Source of the DNA: Aerococcus urinaeequi
GTDB lineage: Bacteria; Bacillota; Bacilli; Lactobacillales; Aerococcaceae
Direction: 5' to 3'
Length of the DNA: 64,000 bases
NCBI RefSeq assembly: GCF_001543205.1
Contig: NZ_CP014162.1
Coordinates: 1,550,001-1,614,000 of the forward strand
The position numbers and the translations under genes were made by a program. Below, one piece after another: positions 55,262-64,000 of the stretch. The notes beneath the pieces are model-generated. The model was not told where the DNA came from, did no database searches, and worked only from the letters and a program-made list of their open reading frames with translations. Numbering within the stretch: position 1 is the first letter of the stretch; every line of letters starts with the position of its first letter.

Positions 55262-56977
55262 GTGCCGTTTTTAATAGCATTGTTAATCTTAATTATATTG
55301 GTATTACTTGGTTACGGACTGATTTATTATTTAGGACGTAAACAAACTCAAGCCAATATTGAATTAGATGAACAAAAACAAGAGATCATGTCTACTCCGG
55401 TAGCGGACAAACTATATACACTACGCAACAAGAATGTTTCGGGAGCAACGCGTAGAGTATACGAGAGTGAACAAGCCAAGTGGCAAACCATCACTCGTTT
55501 TCGTTTACCAGAGATCGAGGCAGCATTAGTTTCTGCCCAAGATTACACGGATAAATACAACATCGTTAAAGCAAGAAGTGTTGCTGACGAAGTAGAAACC
55601 ATCCTAGAAGAAACGAAGGATGAAGTGAATGGCATCAACGACCGTTTAACTGAAATATTAGCCAGTGAAAAAGCATCTGAAGACAAGCATGAAGAAACTT
55701 ACGAGCGCTACGCAGCCTTACGTAAACAATTGCTGGCACACGGCTATAAATTTGGCGATGCCCTAGAAACCTTAGAGCACCATTTAGCTTATATCGAACT
55801 TGATTTCACTAAGTATCACCAACAAATGAATGATGGTGATTTCATAGGCGCTCAAGAGGTATTGGTACAAATCGATGCTGACTTGAACGAATTAGAGCAA
55901 ATGATGGAAAAAATTCCGAATTTGTATAGCAAGTTAAACGAAGAATATGTGGAACAAGTGGCCGATATGCAACAAGGTTTTGCACATATGGAAGATGAAA
56001 ACTTCCACTTCCCTATTGATGTTGATATTCCAAAAGAAATTTCTGCCTCTGAAAAGAAAGTAGCTGAAGCTAAAAAGGCTGTGTCAGATGCAGACTTGAC
56101 CCAAGCTTCTGAACTAATGGAAGCTGCTGGGGTACAGATCGACCATACTTATACTTTGATGGAGAAAGAAATTGCTTCAAGAGAGTATATTGGGAAAAAC
56201 CAAGGCGCTGTTCAACGCCGCTTGGAACAAGTAACACAAAGCAACCGCTATGGGGCATTAGAAATTGACCGTGTAGCGCAAAATTACATATTATATGACA
56301 ATGAAATGGGTAAAATGCAAGAATACGCTGATCAAATTGAACGGCAAAAAGACGTGTTGAAAACAACAGATGACCAATTAGCAGAACACCAAATTGCTTA
56401 TTCAGATATGGAAACACGTTATCGTGAAATCTATGACCAGTTAGCTGAAATTGACAAAGGTCAATCAGCGATTGTTGTGGCTTTGGCTAACCTACGTCAA
56501 AGAGAGCGTGATGCGCGCGATGACTTATACATGTTCGAACTTGATTTACGTAACATCAAGCGTTCAGTAGAAATTCATCATTTACCAGGCTTGACTAATG
56601 AGTACTTAGATTACTTCTTCGATACAAGCGACCGCATTGATCAATTGTCAGAATCATTAAACCGTGTCAAATTAGACATGGTAGAAATTGAAAATCTAAC
56701 CGATCAAATTGCTAAGGCGATTGAATACTTGGATGATGAAACTGAAAAACAAGTCCGCGCTGCCCAATTAACAGAGTCAGCGATCCAATACGCGAACCGT
56801 TACCGTCCGCAACATCCAGAGTTGAACGCGGTAATAGAACGGTCATATTATTTATTCGATAAAGAATTTTTATACGAAGATGCCTTTGAAAATATTGCCC
56901 GAGCGGTTGACCAAATTCAACCAGGTGCAAGACAAGAAATCATTCAGCAGTATGACCAAGAAAATCAAGTAGGCTAA
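55262..56977 (+). CDS. ezrA: Septation ring formation regulator EzrA
   Basis: The 571-residue protein is a bitopic membrane protein with its membrane helix at residues 1-24 and a long spectrin-like coiled-coil cytosolic part. It limits Z-ring formation to midcell and links FtsZ to cell-wall enzymes in cocci. GTG at 55262 is 7 bases after AAGGAGG; the GTG at 55256 is only 1 base after and is rejected. A terminator follows, so it is monocistronic. Confidence 0.93.
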   Translation: MPFLIALLILIILVLLGYGLIYYLGRKQTQANIELDEQKQEIMSTPVADKLYTLRNKNVSGATRRVYESEQAKWQTITRFRLPEIEAALVSAQDYTDKYNIVKARSVADEVETILEETKDEVNGINDRLTEILASEKASEDKHEETYERYAALRKQLLAHGYKFGDALETLEHHLAYIELDFTKYHQQMNDGDFIGAQEVLVQIDADLNELEQMMEKIPNLYSKLNEEYVEQVADMQQGFAHMEDENFHFPIDVDIPKEISASEKKVAEAKKAVSDADLTQASELMEAAGVQIDHTYTLMEKEIASREYIGKNQGAVQRRLEQVTQSNRYGALEIDRVAQNYILYDNEMGKMQEYADQIERQKDVLKTTDDQLAEHQIAYSDMETRYREIYDQLAEIDKGQSAIVVALANLRQRERDARDDLYMFELDLRNIKRSVEIHHLPGLTNEYLDYFFDTSDRIDQLSESLNRVKLDMVEIENLTDQIAKAIEYLDDETEKQVRAAQLTESAIQYANRYRPQHPELNAVIERSYYLFDKEFLYEDAFENIARAVDQIQPGARQEIIQQYDQENQVG

Positions 56978-56985
56978 TTTTAGAA

Positions 56986-57012
56986 AGGACCGAGACATGT
57001 GCTCGGTCTTTT
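56986..57012 (+). terminator. Terminator of ezrA
   Basis: AGGACCGAG (56986-56994) pairs with CTCGGTCTTTT (57002-57012). The 200 bp to the next gene contain a likely promoter. Confidence 0.85.
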
Positions 57013-57149
57013 GCTGTTTTTAGTCAGTAGTAGCTATTTATCTACTATAAGCTTTAGGTTGGAAAAGGATGAATCCAGGCTATTTAGCGGGTATTTATTT
57101 TCCAGATAGAGGCTGTCAAATTAAGGTTGGTTACTTTGGGGCCAGCTAC

Positions 57150-57176
57150 TTGCAATTTGTGATATATGGCTATAAT
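57150..57176 (+). promoter_or_regulatory. Likely promoter of the cysteine desulfurase-thiI pair
   Basis: TTGCAA (57150-57155) and TATAAT (57171-57176) lie 15 bases apart, slightly short of the ideal spacing. Confidence 0.55.
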
Positions 57177-57214
57177 ATGTTAAGAGTTGAAAAGGGAAAA
57201 AGGAAGGAACGACC

Positions 57215-58369
57215 ATGTCAGAAATGATCTATTTTGATAACAGCGCAACGACGAAAATTGCGCCGGAAGCACTACAAACGATGACACAAGTCATGCAGAA
57301 TTATTATGGTAATCCATCTAGTTTGCATAAGTTGGGTAATGAATCAGCTAAACTATTAAATTCAGCACGTAAACAAGTTGCCGACTTACTTGGGGCACAT
57401 TCGGCAGAAATATTCTTTACGTCTGGTGGAACCGAATCGAATAACTGGGCCATCAAAGGAACAGCTATGGAAAAAGCCAAATACCATGGTAAGCATATTA
57501 TTGTTTCTAGTGTTGAACATCCGTCTGTTCGAAATACGATGGAAACATTGAGTCAAGATGGCTTTGATATTACTTATCTACCAGCTGATAAATCCGGAAA
57601 AGTCCATGTTGAAGATGTGGCGGCAGCTATTCAAGAGAATACGATACTCGTATCTGTAATGGCTGTAAATAACGAAATTGGTACGATCCAACCTATCGCT
57701 GAAATTGGTGATTTATTAGAAAAATATCCAACTATCCATTTCCATGTTGACGGTGTTCAAAGTGTGGGTACTTTTGAAAAACCACTTATTCATAAACGAG
57801 TGGATTTGATGAGTTTTTCTGCCCATAAATTTAATGGACCTCGTGGTATTGGCATCTTATATAAGAAACAAAATCGTGTAATCAGTCATTTACTGGATGG
57901 CGGTGGTCAAGAAATGGGCCAACGATCAACAACAGAAAACTTAGCGGGGATTGTAGCAACAGCAAAAGCGCTTCGAATGGCTTTAACCGAAGCGAAAGAA
58001 GTAAAAGCTAAAGAAAATGCGATGCAAGAAAAATTACGTGCCTTTTTAGCTCAACACACAGATGTTGTACAAGTTTTTAGTCCAGAAGATGCAGCACCGC
58101 ATGTATTATGCTTTGCTTTAAAAGGTGTCCGAGGAGAAGTAATGGTTCATGCTTTAGAAGAGGAAGATATTATCGTTTCAACGACTAGTGCATGTTCAAG
58201 CAGAGCTGTGAATAATACTTCATCAACGTTAGGTGCGATGAAGGTTGATTCAGTTTGGGCTAAACAAGCTATTCGTGTAAGTTTTGGTAAGGAAAATACC
58301 ATGGCAGAAGTAGATCGCTTTATTGAAGTTTATAGTCAACTAATGAGGAAATTTGAACGTATCCAATAA
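57215..58369 (+). CDS. Cysteine desulfurase (NifS/IscS family), partner of ThiI
   Basis: The 384-residue PLP enzyme removes sulfur from cysteine and holds it as a persulfide. The PLP Lys is in SFSAHKFNGPRG (about residue 208), and the persulfide Cys in TTSACSSR (about residue 328). AGGAACG lies before the ATG. thiI begins 13 bp after its stop; the pair is the standard route to 4-thiouridine in tRNA. It lacks Fe-S assembly neighbours, which supports a tRNA role. Confidence 0.92.
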   Translation: MSEMIYFDNSATTKIAPEALQTMTQVMQNYYGNPSSLHKLGNESAKLLNSARKQVADLLGAHSAEIFFTSGGTESNNWAIKGTAMEKAKYHGKHIIVSSVEHPSVRNTMETLSQDGFDITYLPADKSGKVHVEDVAAAIQENTILVSVMAVNNEIGTIQPIAEIGDLLEKYPTIHFHVDGVQSVGTFEKPLIHKRVDLMSFSAHKFNGPRGIGILYKKQNRVISHLLDGGGQEMGQRSTTENLAGIVATAKALRMALTEAKEVKAKENAMQEKLRAFLAQHTDVVQVFSPEDAAPHVLCFALKGVRGEVMVHALEEEDIIVSTTSACSSRAVNNTSSTLGAMKVDSVWAKQAIRVSFGKENTMAEVDRFIEVYSQLMRKFERIQ

Positions 58370-58382
58370 TCTAGGAGGTAAT

Positions 58383-59600
58383 ATGAAAGAATTAATTATG
58401 ATTCGCTATGGTGAATTATCAACTAAAGGGAAGAACAAGCGGAACTTTGTGTCGACTCTAGCGAAGAACATCCGTGAAGCTTTAAGTGAGTATCCAGATA
58501 TTAAGATCAATCAACAACATGACTTTATGTTCATGGAATTAAATGGTGCGCCTCAGGAAGAAGTTTTATCTGGTCTGGAGAAAGTCTTTGGTATTCAAAG
58601 TTTTTCACCGGCTATTGAATTAGAGCGTGATTTTGATTTATTAAAAGAAGCTGCAATTAAATTAGTGAAAGCAGAAATCGCTAAAAATGATGTACAATCA
58701 TTCAAAGTGGCGACTTCTCGCTCAGACCACAATTATTCAATGGATACAAACGATGTTAACCAAGCATTAGGTGGGTTTTTAGCAGAAGAATTTCCTGAAT
58801 TAAAAGTTCAAATGAAGAAACCTGATTTAACTATTCGAGTGAAGGTGCGCGAAAAAGATTTCTTGGTTTCGTCTGAGTGGATTAATGGGGCAGGTGGTTT
58901 ACCGGTTGGTACATCAGCCAATGCTGTTTTGATGTTGTCTGGTGGTATTGATTCACCAGTTGCTGGGTACTTAGCTATGAAACGTGGTATTAGAATTACA
59001 GCTGTCCACTTTGCTTCCCCTCCATATACAAGTCCACAAGCTTTAAATAAAGCTAAAGATTTGACAGAAAAATTAACTAAATTTGGTGGCTGGATCAATT
59101 TTGTAGAGGTGCCATTTACTGAAACGCAAGAAGCTATCAAAGAGCATGTTAATCCAGCTTATTTGATGACCATTACTCGTCGCATGATGATGCGAATTTC
59201 AGATGAATTGCGTAAACGGTATAGAGGATTAGCTATTGTGAATGGTGAGTCTATCGGACAAGTAGCATCACAAACATTAGAATCAATGTTTGCTATCAAT
59301 GAGGTGACTAGCACACCAGTGATTCGTCCGGTTGTAGCTATGGATAAACTAGAAATTATTGATATTTCACAAAAAATTGATACTTTTGATTTGTCTATTC
59401 AACCGTTTGAAGATTGCTGTACGGTATTTGCACCACCATCACCAAAAACGAAGCCAAAATTGGATGATATTGCTTATTATGAAGCAAAATTAGATATTGA
59501 AGGTTTGGTACAGCGAGCGGTTGACGGTGCGGTTGGAGAAAAAATTATGCCTGGGTCGCGCAGTATGGAAGATGCAGACAACTTTAGTGACTTGCTATAA
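58383..59600 (+). CDS. thiI: tRNA 4-thiouridine synthase ThiI
   Basis: The 405-residue enzyme puts sulfur into U8 of tRNA, giving 4-thiouridine. The order is ferredoxin-like and THUMP domains (1-165) and a PP-loop ATPase (LSGGIDSPVAGYLA, about 182-195), with EDCCTVF near 344. The C-terminal rhodanese domain of E. coli ThiI is absent, as in other Firmicutes. ATG 58383 follows AGGAGG; an in-frame ATG at 58353 lies in the previous gene. Confidence 0.94.
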   Translation: MKELIMIRYGELSTKGKNKRNFVSTLAKNIREALSEYPDIKINQQHDFMFMELNGAPQEEVLSGLEKVFGIQSFSPAIELERDFDLLKEAAIKLVKAEIAKNDVQSFKVATSRSDHNYSMDTNDVNQALGGFLAEEFPELKVQMKKPDLTIRVKVREKDFLVSSEWINGAGGLPVGTSANAVLMLSGGIDSPVAGYLAMKRGIRITAVHFASPPYTSPQALNKAKDLTEKLTKFGGWINFVEVPFTETQEAIKEHVNPAYLMTITRRMMMRISDELRKRYRGLAIVNGESIGQVASQTLESMFAINEVTSTPVIRPVVAMDKLEIIDISQKIDTFDLSIQPFEDCCTVFAPPSPKTKPKLDDIAYYEAKLDIEGLVQRAVDGAVGEKIMPGSRSMEDADNFSDLL

Positions 59601-59695
59601 TGTAAGGGTTAACCCTTTTGAATTGAGTTCTCCTTAAAGTTATTGTTATACTAGTGATAGACTTAAGCTAATCAATCAAAGGAGGAATTAACATT

Positions 59696-60190
59696 ATGCC
59701 AACTGTTACATTTAAAGGCGAAGTTGTAGAATTAGAAGGTACTCCGTTAGAAGTAAACCAAGCGGCACCTGATTTTGAGGTGAATGAAGTAAGTGGTGGC
59801 AAAGTGAGTAAAGCGGACTTTGCTGGTAAAGTACTTTTATTATCCGTTGTACCAGATATTGATACATCTGTATGTTCTATCCAATCAAACCGCATCAGTG
59901 ACTATGCTAAACAAGCTGGTGAGGGCGTAGAAGTTGCGACAATATCAATGAATACTGATGAATCTTTATCTAACTGGAAAGCTGAAAATGATTCAGATAT
60001 GCGTATGTTAAACGATGCAGCAGCATTCGGTAAAGACTACGGTATCTTCTTACCAGAATTAGGCAAATTAGCACGTGCAATGTTCGTTATCGATACTGAA
60101 GGTAATGTTGTTTACAAAGAAATCGTTAATGAAGTAACAAACGAACCAGATTACGAAAGTGCTATTCAAGTAGTTGACTCACTAGCGTAA
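59696..60190 (+). CDS. Thiol peroxidase, Tpx family, lacking the resolving Cys
   Basis: The 164-residue peroxiredoxin has the peroxidatic Cys60 in DIDTSVCSIQ and the rest of the Tpx fold (GKLARAMFVIDTEG). It has no second Cys: the position of the resolving Cys is Lys in LSNWKAEND. It would thus need an external thiol to reduce it, a one-Cys mechanism. AGGAGG precedes the ATG. It is monocistronic. It is a clear paralogue of the Tpx at 5214-5702. Confidence 0.9.
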   Translation: MPTVTFKGEVVELEGTPLEVNQAAPDFEVNEVSGGKVSKADFAGKVLLLSVVPDIDTSVCSIQSNRISDYAKQAGEGVEVATISMNTDESLSNWKAENDSDMRMLNDAAAFGKDYGIFLPELGKLARAMFVIDTEGNVVYKEIVNEVTNEPDYESAIQVVDSLA

Positions 60191-60247
60191 AAAGAATCAT
60201 ATCTTAGTCAGTTACAATTATCACTAGTGAAATGATCATAATAAATA

Positions 60248-60280
60248 AAAGGGTCTACGATGCTATGTCGTAGACCCTTT
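60248..60280. terminator. Bidirectional terminator after the second tpx gene
   Basis: AAAGGGTCTACGA (60248-60260) pairs with TCGTAGACCCTTT (60268-60280), a 13-bp perfect stem. It lies between convergent genes. Confidence 0.9.
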
Positions 60281-60298
60281 ATTTATATTTAAATTAAT

Positions 60299-60469
60299 TT
60301 ATAGACCAAAGTAGCTGTATAGTGCAAAACCTAAAGATAAAACGACTGAAGATAACATAAGGATTAACATTATCCAAGTAAAGATTTTACCCGTTTTCTT
60401 ATCTTTTTTATCGTACATTTTATCGAAGCCACGTTTTTCTGGTTGATGTTTCTTTTGACCTTTACGCAT
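60299..60469 (-). CDS. Small DUF4044-like membrane protein
   Basis: The 56-residue product has a strongly basic N-terminus (MRKGQKKHQPEKRG) and one membrane helix (about 33-53, FTWIMLILMLSSVVLSLGFA). It resembles DUF4044-type small proteins of lactic acid bacteria, though the match is by style. The ATG at 60469 follows GAGGAG; an in-frame ATG 15 bases upstream does not. Function is unknown. Confidence 0.65.
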   Translation of the reverse strand: MRKGQKKHQPEKRGFDKMYDKKDKKTGKIFTWIMLILMLSSVVLSLGFALYSYFGL

Positions 60470-60560
60470 ATTAAAACTCCTCATTTTTATTCTCGACTAT
60501 TATAACACAAAAGTATATTCCTTTCTTCTGATATCTTCTAAATGAATTTTTTCAAGATAG

Positions 60561-60569
60561 TGGTATAAT
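60561..60569 (+). promoter_or_regulatory. Extended -10 element ahead of gnd
   Basis: TGGTATAAT at 60561-60569 is an extended -10 of the TGn type. A -35 box is not clear. It would give a leader of about 135 bases. Confidence 0.5.
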
Positions 60570-60709
60570 AAGAAGTGAATTATGAATAAGCGCTAAAAAT
60601 AAGCGTTAAATTTACTATGATTATGATGAGATACTTTTAAATTATGAGATTATTTGATACTATATGAGAAGGTTTTATCATCAAGTTGTTACCTTAAGGA
60701 GGAAAATAA

Positions 60710-62143
60710 ATGACTGAAGCACATATTGGTGTTGTCGGAATGGCCGTAATGGGCAAGAACTTAGCGTTGAATATCGAAAGCCGTGGATATACGGTGGCTG
60801 TATTTAACCGTACTACCAGCAAAGCAAAAGCTGTTGTAGATGAAAATTCAGATAAAAACTTAGTTTTTACTGAGACTGTGGAAGAGTTTGTGAATTCATT
60901 AGAAAAACCTCGCCGTATCTTATTAATGGTACAAGCAGGTAAAGCAACAGATGCAACAATCAGTCAATTAATGCCATTATTAGATAAAGACGATGTCATT
61001 ATTGATGGCGGAAACACATTCTTCCAAGATACAATTCGTCGTTCTAACGAAATTGACGGTTCTGGTATCCACTTCATTGGTATGGGTGTTTCTGGTGGTG
61101 AAGAAGGCGCGCTTAAAGGCCCTAGCTTGATGCCAGGTGGTCCTAAAGAAGCGTATGATATAGTTGAACCAATCTTAAAACAAATTGCAGCTAAAGCGCC
61201 TAGCGATGGCGAACCATGTGTAACTTACATCGGCCCCAACGGAGCTGGACACTACGTTAAGATGGTTCACAACGGTATCGAATACGGTGACATGCAATTA
61301 ATCGCTGAAACTTACGATTTATTACGTTGTCATTTAGACTTACCTGTTACTGAAATCGCTGATCATTTTGCAGATTGGAACACTGGTGAATTAGACAGTT
61401 TCCTAATCGAAATTACAGCTGATATTTTAACAAAACATGATCCAGAAACAGGTAAACCAATGGTTGACGTGATTTTGGACCGTGCAGGTAACAAAGGTAC
61501 TGGTAAATGGACTTCTCAATCAGCATTAGATGTTGGTGTACCATTACAAACAATTACTGAATCAGTTTACGCACGTTACATTTCAGCATTGAAAGACCAA
61601 CGTGTTCGTGCTTCTAAAGTGTTAGCTGGACCAGAAAATACAGCATTCGAAGGCGACAAAAATGACTTCGTTGAAAAAATTCGTAAAGCTTTATACTTCT
61701 CTAAAATCATGTCTTACGCGCAAGGTTTCTACCAATACCGTACAGCGTCAGAAGAATATGATTGGAACTTGAACTATAAAGAAATCGCAGCTATTTTCCG
61801 TGCTGGATGTATCATCCGTGCAGGCTTCCTAGAAAAAATCATGGACGCTTACGAAAACAACGCTGACTTAGAAAACATCTTATTAGATGAATACTTTATG
61901 GATATTGCTAAAGATTACCAACAAGCAACTCGTGAAGTAGCAGCAGAAGCAATTAAGTCTGGTATTCCAGTACCTGGTTTCACATCTGCCTTGTCTTACT
62001 ACGATAGCTACCGTTCAGAAACTTTACCAGCGAACATCATTCAAGCACAACGTGACTACTTTGGTGCGCATACTTATGAACGTGTTGATGCTGAAGGTTC
62101 TTATCACTTATTATGGGATAAAGAAGAACAAATCGATGCTTAA
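60710..62143 (+). CDS. gnd: 6-phosphogluconate dehydrogenase, decarboxylating
   Basis: The 477-residue enzyme oxidises 6-phosphogluconate to ribulose 5-phosphate, making [21 protein letters not shown] is the NADP motif at the N-terminus, and GVSGGEEGA and the catalytic-site sequence [18 protein letters not shown] are typical. Length is usual. AAGGAGG precedes the ATG. The next gene, a response regulator, starts 44 bp later with no terminator, as in other lactic acid bacteria. Confidence 0.96.
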   Translation: MTEAHIGVVGMAVMGKNLALNIESRGYTVAVFNRTTSKAKAVVDENSDKNLVFTETVEEFVNSLEKPRRILLMVQAGKATDATISQLMPLLDKDDVIIDGGNTFFQDTIRRSNEIDGSGIHFIGMGVSGGEEGALKGPSLMPGGPKEAYDIVEPILKQIAAKAPSDGEPCVTYIGPNGAGHYVKMVHNGIEYGDMQLIAETYDLLRCHLDLPVTEIADHFADWNTGELDSFLIEITADILTKHDPETGKPMVDVILDRAGNKGTGKWTSQSALDVGVPLQTITESVYARYISALKDQRVRASKVLAGPENTAFEGDKNDFVEKIRKALYFSKIMSYAQGFYQYRTASEEYDWNLNYKEIAAIFRAGCIIRAGFLEKIMDAYENNADLENILLDEYFMDIAKDYQQATREVAAEAIKSGIPVPGFTSALSYYDSYRSETLPANIIQAQRDYFGAHTYERVDAEGSYHLLWDKEEQIDA

Positions 62144-62187
62144 TTTTGGGCTTGCCCATGAATTTGTGCAGGAAATAGGGTGAAATT

Positions 62188-62895
62188 ATGAGTGAAGAAA
62201 AAGCAAAACGCATCTTAATCGTTGAAGATGAAAAAAACTTAGCGCGCTTTGTTGAATTAGAACTTAAACATGAGGGCTATGAAACAGAACTTGCTAAGGA
62301 TGGTCGTATTGGGCTTGAGAAAGCTCAAGAAGGCAACTGGGACTTAATCTTGTTAGATTTAATGCTGCCAGAGATTAACGGGATTGAAGTGTGTCGTCGT
62401 TTACGACCAACTTCAGATGTGCCGATAATCATCATGACGGCTAGAGATTCAGTTATTGACCGTGTATCAGGTTTTGACCACGGTGCCGATGACTATATCG
62501 TTAAGCCGTTTGCGATTGAAGAATTATTGGCACGTATTCGTGCATTACTTCGTCGTATTGATATCGAAGAAGAACAACAACACAGAAAACAAACGAAAGT
62601 AACTTTCCGTGACCTTTCTGTTGAAAAAGAAAATCGTATCGTTCGCCGTGGCGAAGAGATTATCGATTTAACAAAACGTGAGTACGAGTTATTGGTGATG
62701 TTAATGGAGAACGTTAACGTGGTATTACCTCGTACAGAATTATTAAATAAAGTATGGGGCTATACAACTGAAGTTGAAACCAACGTGGTAGATGTTTATA
62801 TTCGTTACTTACGAAATAAAATCGATGTAGATGGTCAACCAGGTTACATTCAAACTGTCCGTGGTACGGGCTATGTAATGAGGACCCCAGAATAA
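62188..62895 (+). CDS. OmpR-family response regulator, CovR/CsrR-like
   Basis: The 235-residue protein has a receiver domain with the phosphorylated Asp57 (LILLDLMLPE) and an OmpR-type winged helix domain (about 135-233; NVVDVYIRYLRNKID). The stretches IVEDEKNLARFVELELKHEG and DDYIVKPFAIEELLARIRA are close to streptococcal CovR/CsrR. Its TAA overlaps the ATG of the kinase gene by one base. It is probably transcribed with gnd as well. Confidence 0.9.
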   Translation: MSEEKAKRILIVEDEKNLARFVELELKHEGYETELAKDGRIGLEKAQEGNWDLILLDLMLPEINGIEVCRRLRPTSDVPIIIMTARDSVIDRVSGFDHGADDYIVKPFAIEELLARIRALLRRIDIEEEQQHRKQTKVTFRDLSVEKENRIVRRGEEIIDLTKREYELLVMLMENVNVVLPRTELLNKVWGYTTEVETNVVDVYIRYLRNKIDVDGQPGYIQTVRGTGYVMRTPE

Positions 62896-64000
62896 TGTTT
62901 AATAGCGTTTTAAATGATTTTAAAACAAAACTGCAGCACCCATTTTCATTAATTTGGAAGTGGGGCTTAGTTTTATCTAGCTTGTTTTGGTTGGCCTTGA
63001 GTGTGAGCCCCATCATTTCAAATATTCAAGAACAACGAGCGCTAGAAGAAGACTATGTGACTGAGGTTACACAAATTGACACGTATTTACAAACCTATCT
63101 AAATTCTTTAGCGTCGCGCCCAGCTTCAGAAGTGCGTGAAGGATTCCAATCACGGATTGCCATTGAAAATATTTCATTAGAAGATTACTTGAATGAACAT
63201 AACGTGAAAATCCAAGTCTATAATGAAAATGGCAACCTGGTTTATAATTCAGGGACTACTGTAGATAGTTACTCAACTAATAGAACGACAGGCCGAACGA
63301 AATCGGATGAAACTGGCGACTTCCTGACTTATCAATTACTATATGAAGGGTCTGACCAAATTGGGTATTATTTTGCGACCTTTGATTACCAAACAGTTGC
63401 CAATCAATTATCTGATAAACGGACTGAATTGATTATTATGGCGGGGGTTAATTTAGTCATCGCCGTTGTCGCTGGTATTGGTGTAGCTTATTACTTTATT
63501 CAACCGATTCAAAAGATGAAGCGTTTCTTAAAGAACATCACTGCAGATAATATTGCTGACCGCCGTTTAAACGTATCAGAATACCGCGGTGAAATCACTG
63601 AAATTTCTGAAAGTATCAACCAAATGCTGGATCAAACAAGTGAGTATATTGACCAACAAATTCACTTTGTCGAAGATGTATCGCATGAATTACGTACACC
63701 TGTAGCGATCATTGAGGGACATTTAAATATGCTGAATCGTTGGGGTAAAGATGATCCAGAAATACTAGAAGAGTCATTATCTGCATCTGTAAATGAACTG
63801 GAACGTATGAAAGTACTTGTTCAAGAGATGTTAGACCTATCACGGGCTGGTCAAGTAGATACGCAATACTATGATAAGACAACGTTAATTAACGAAGTGA
63901 TTAATCAAGTATTCCAAAATTTCAAGGTCTTATACCCAGACTTCCAATTCTTCTTGGAAAATGACCTGCGTCGTAATTATGAGATTCAGATTTACCGTAA
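62895..64000 (+). CDS. Sensor histidine kinase, CovS/CsrS-like (partial, cut by window end)
   Basis: The frame is open from 62895 to the end of the window, giving 368 residues. It has an N-terminal membrane helix (about 22-42), an extracellular sensor region, a second helix (about 176-198), a HAMP-like linker and the H-box FVEDVSHELRTP with His264. The ATPase domain lies beyond the window. It overlaps the stop of the response regulator by one base, so the two form a two-component pair. The signal is unknown. Confidence 0.88.
   Translation, partial: MFNSVLNDFKTKLQHPFSLIWKWGLVLSSLFWLALSVSPIISNIQEQRALEEDYVTEVTQIDTYLQTYLNSLASRPASEVREGFQSRIAIENISLEDYLNEHNVKIQVYNENGNLVYNSGTTVDSYSTNRTTGRTKSDETGDFLTYQLLYEGSDQIGYYFATFDYQTVANQLSDKRTELIIMAGVNLVIAVVAGIGVAYYFIQPIQKMKRFLKNITADNIADRRLNVSEYRGEITEISESINQMLDQTSEYIDQQIHFVEDVSHELRTPVAIIEGHLNMLNRWGKDDPEILEESLSASVNELERMKVLVQEMLDLSRAGQVDTQYYDKTTLINEVINQVFQNFKVLYPDFQFFLENDLRRNYEIQIYR

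Noticed and set aside
59605-59618. Terminator after thiI
   Set aside because: AAGGGTTAACCCTT is palindromic but has no loop bases and only a short T-run, so a functional terminator is doubtful.
1-64000. CRISPR arrays, tRNA or rRNA genes, insertion sequences, prophage or defence islands
   Set aside because: I saw no regularly spaced repeats, cloverleaf genes, transposase or integrase frames, or restriction and abortive-infection genes in the window.

Overview
The window is a chromosomal housekeeping segment of a low-GC Gram-positive coccus-type bacterium of the order Lactobacillales. An Aerococcus-like member of the Aerococcaceae is the best guess. Support: strong Shine-Dalgarno sequences of the AGGAGG type, two T-box leaders, a Lys-type MurE (DDPN motif), a CtsR-type operator on clpE, a CovR/CsrR-like regulator after gnd, and a complete Firmicute dcw/ylm division cluster. 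The genus is inferred from gene content and protein style, not from a marker gene such as 16S rRNA, which is absent. I see no prophage, insertion sequence, CRISPR array, tRNA or rRNA.

Layout. 1-2.1 kb: end of a RelQ-type (p)ppGpp synthetase, then nadK and an RluD-type pseudouridine synthase. 2.1-3.8 kb: a repeat-bearing leader and mgtE. 3.8-5.8 kb: a Met-type T-box, metA (with the Glu111 signature of acetyl-CoA users) and a 2-Cys thiol peroxidase. 5.8-8.4 kb: ndk, a YghU-type glutathione transferase, a frameshifted RDD membrane gene and a GNAT acetyltransferase. 8.6-17 kb: prfC, a divergent LysR/YeiH-exporter pair, clpE under a CtsR box, and ptsHI. 17-22.8 kb: a GT4 glycosyltransferase, a YkuJ-like protein, murE, and hom-thrB.

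23-28.9 kb is the conserved yqeG-yqeH-yhbY-nadD-yqeK-rsfS-yqeM-ylbM cluster (ribosome assembly, NAD synthesis, tRNA modification), here without the aroE often found inside it. 29-30 kb holds yceD-rpmF. 30-49.4 kb is the cell-wall and division superlocus: DUF3397 gene, mraZ, rsmH, ftsL, pbp2x, mraY, murD, murG, divIB, ftsA, ftsZ, ylmE, sepF, yggT, ylmH, divIVA, then T-box-controlled ileS with a cold-shock-domain gene attached. 49.5-51.7 kb (minus strand): a YeaQ/GlsB-type membrane protein and a telA-xpaC pair. 52-64 kb: nudF, an unrecognised tail-anchored protein gene, mtnN, rpsD with a structured leader, ezrA, a cysteine desulfurase with thiI, a second thiol peroxidase lacking the usual resolving Cys, a small membrane protein gene, gnd, and a covRS-like two-component pair cut by the window end.

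The genes form a few working modules: peptidoglycan precursor synthesis (murE, mraY, murD, murG) with divisome assembly (ftsL, pbp2x, divIB, ftsA, ftsZ, sepF, divIVA, ezrA); homoserine production (hom) with its use for threonine (thrB) and methionine (metA); PTS sugar uptake; and translation and ribosome maturation. I found no convincing wholly new system. The most unusual items are non-coding (the direct-repeat/hairpin leader before mgtE, the inverted repeats at the metA and LysR/YeiH promoters, four 10-bp-phased TGG repeats before mraZ, the rpsD leader), plus the frameshifted RDD gene, the paired thiol peroxidases, the YghU-like transferase and the unrecognised gene between nudF and mtnN.
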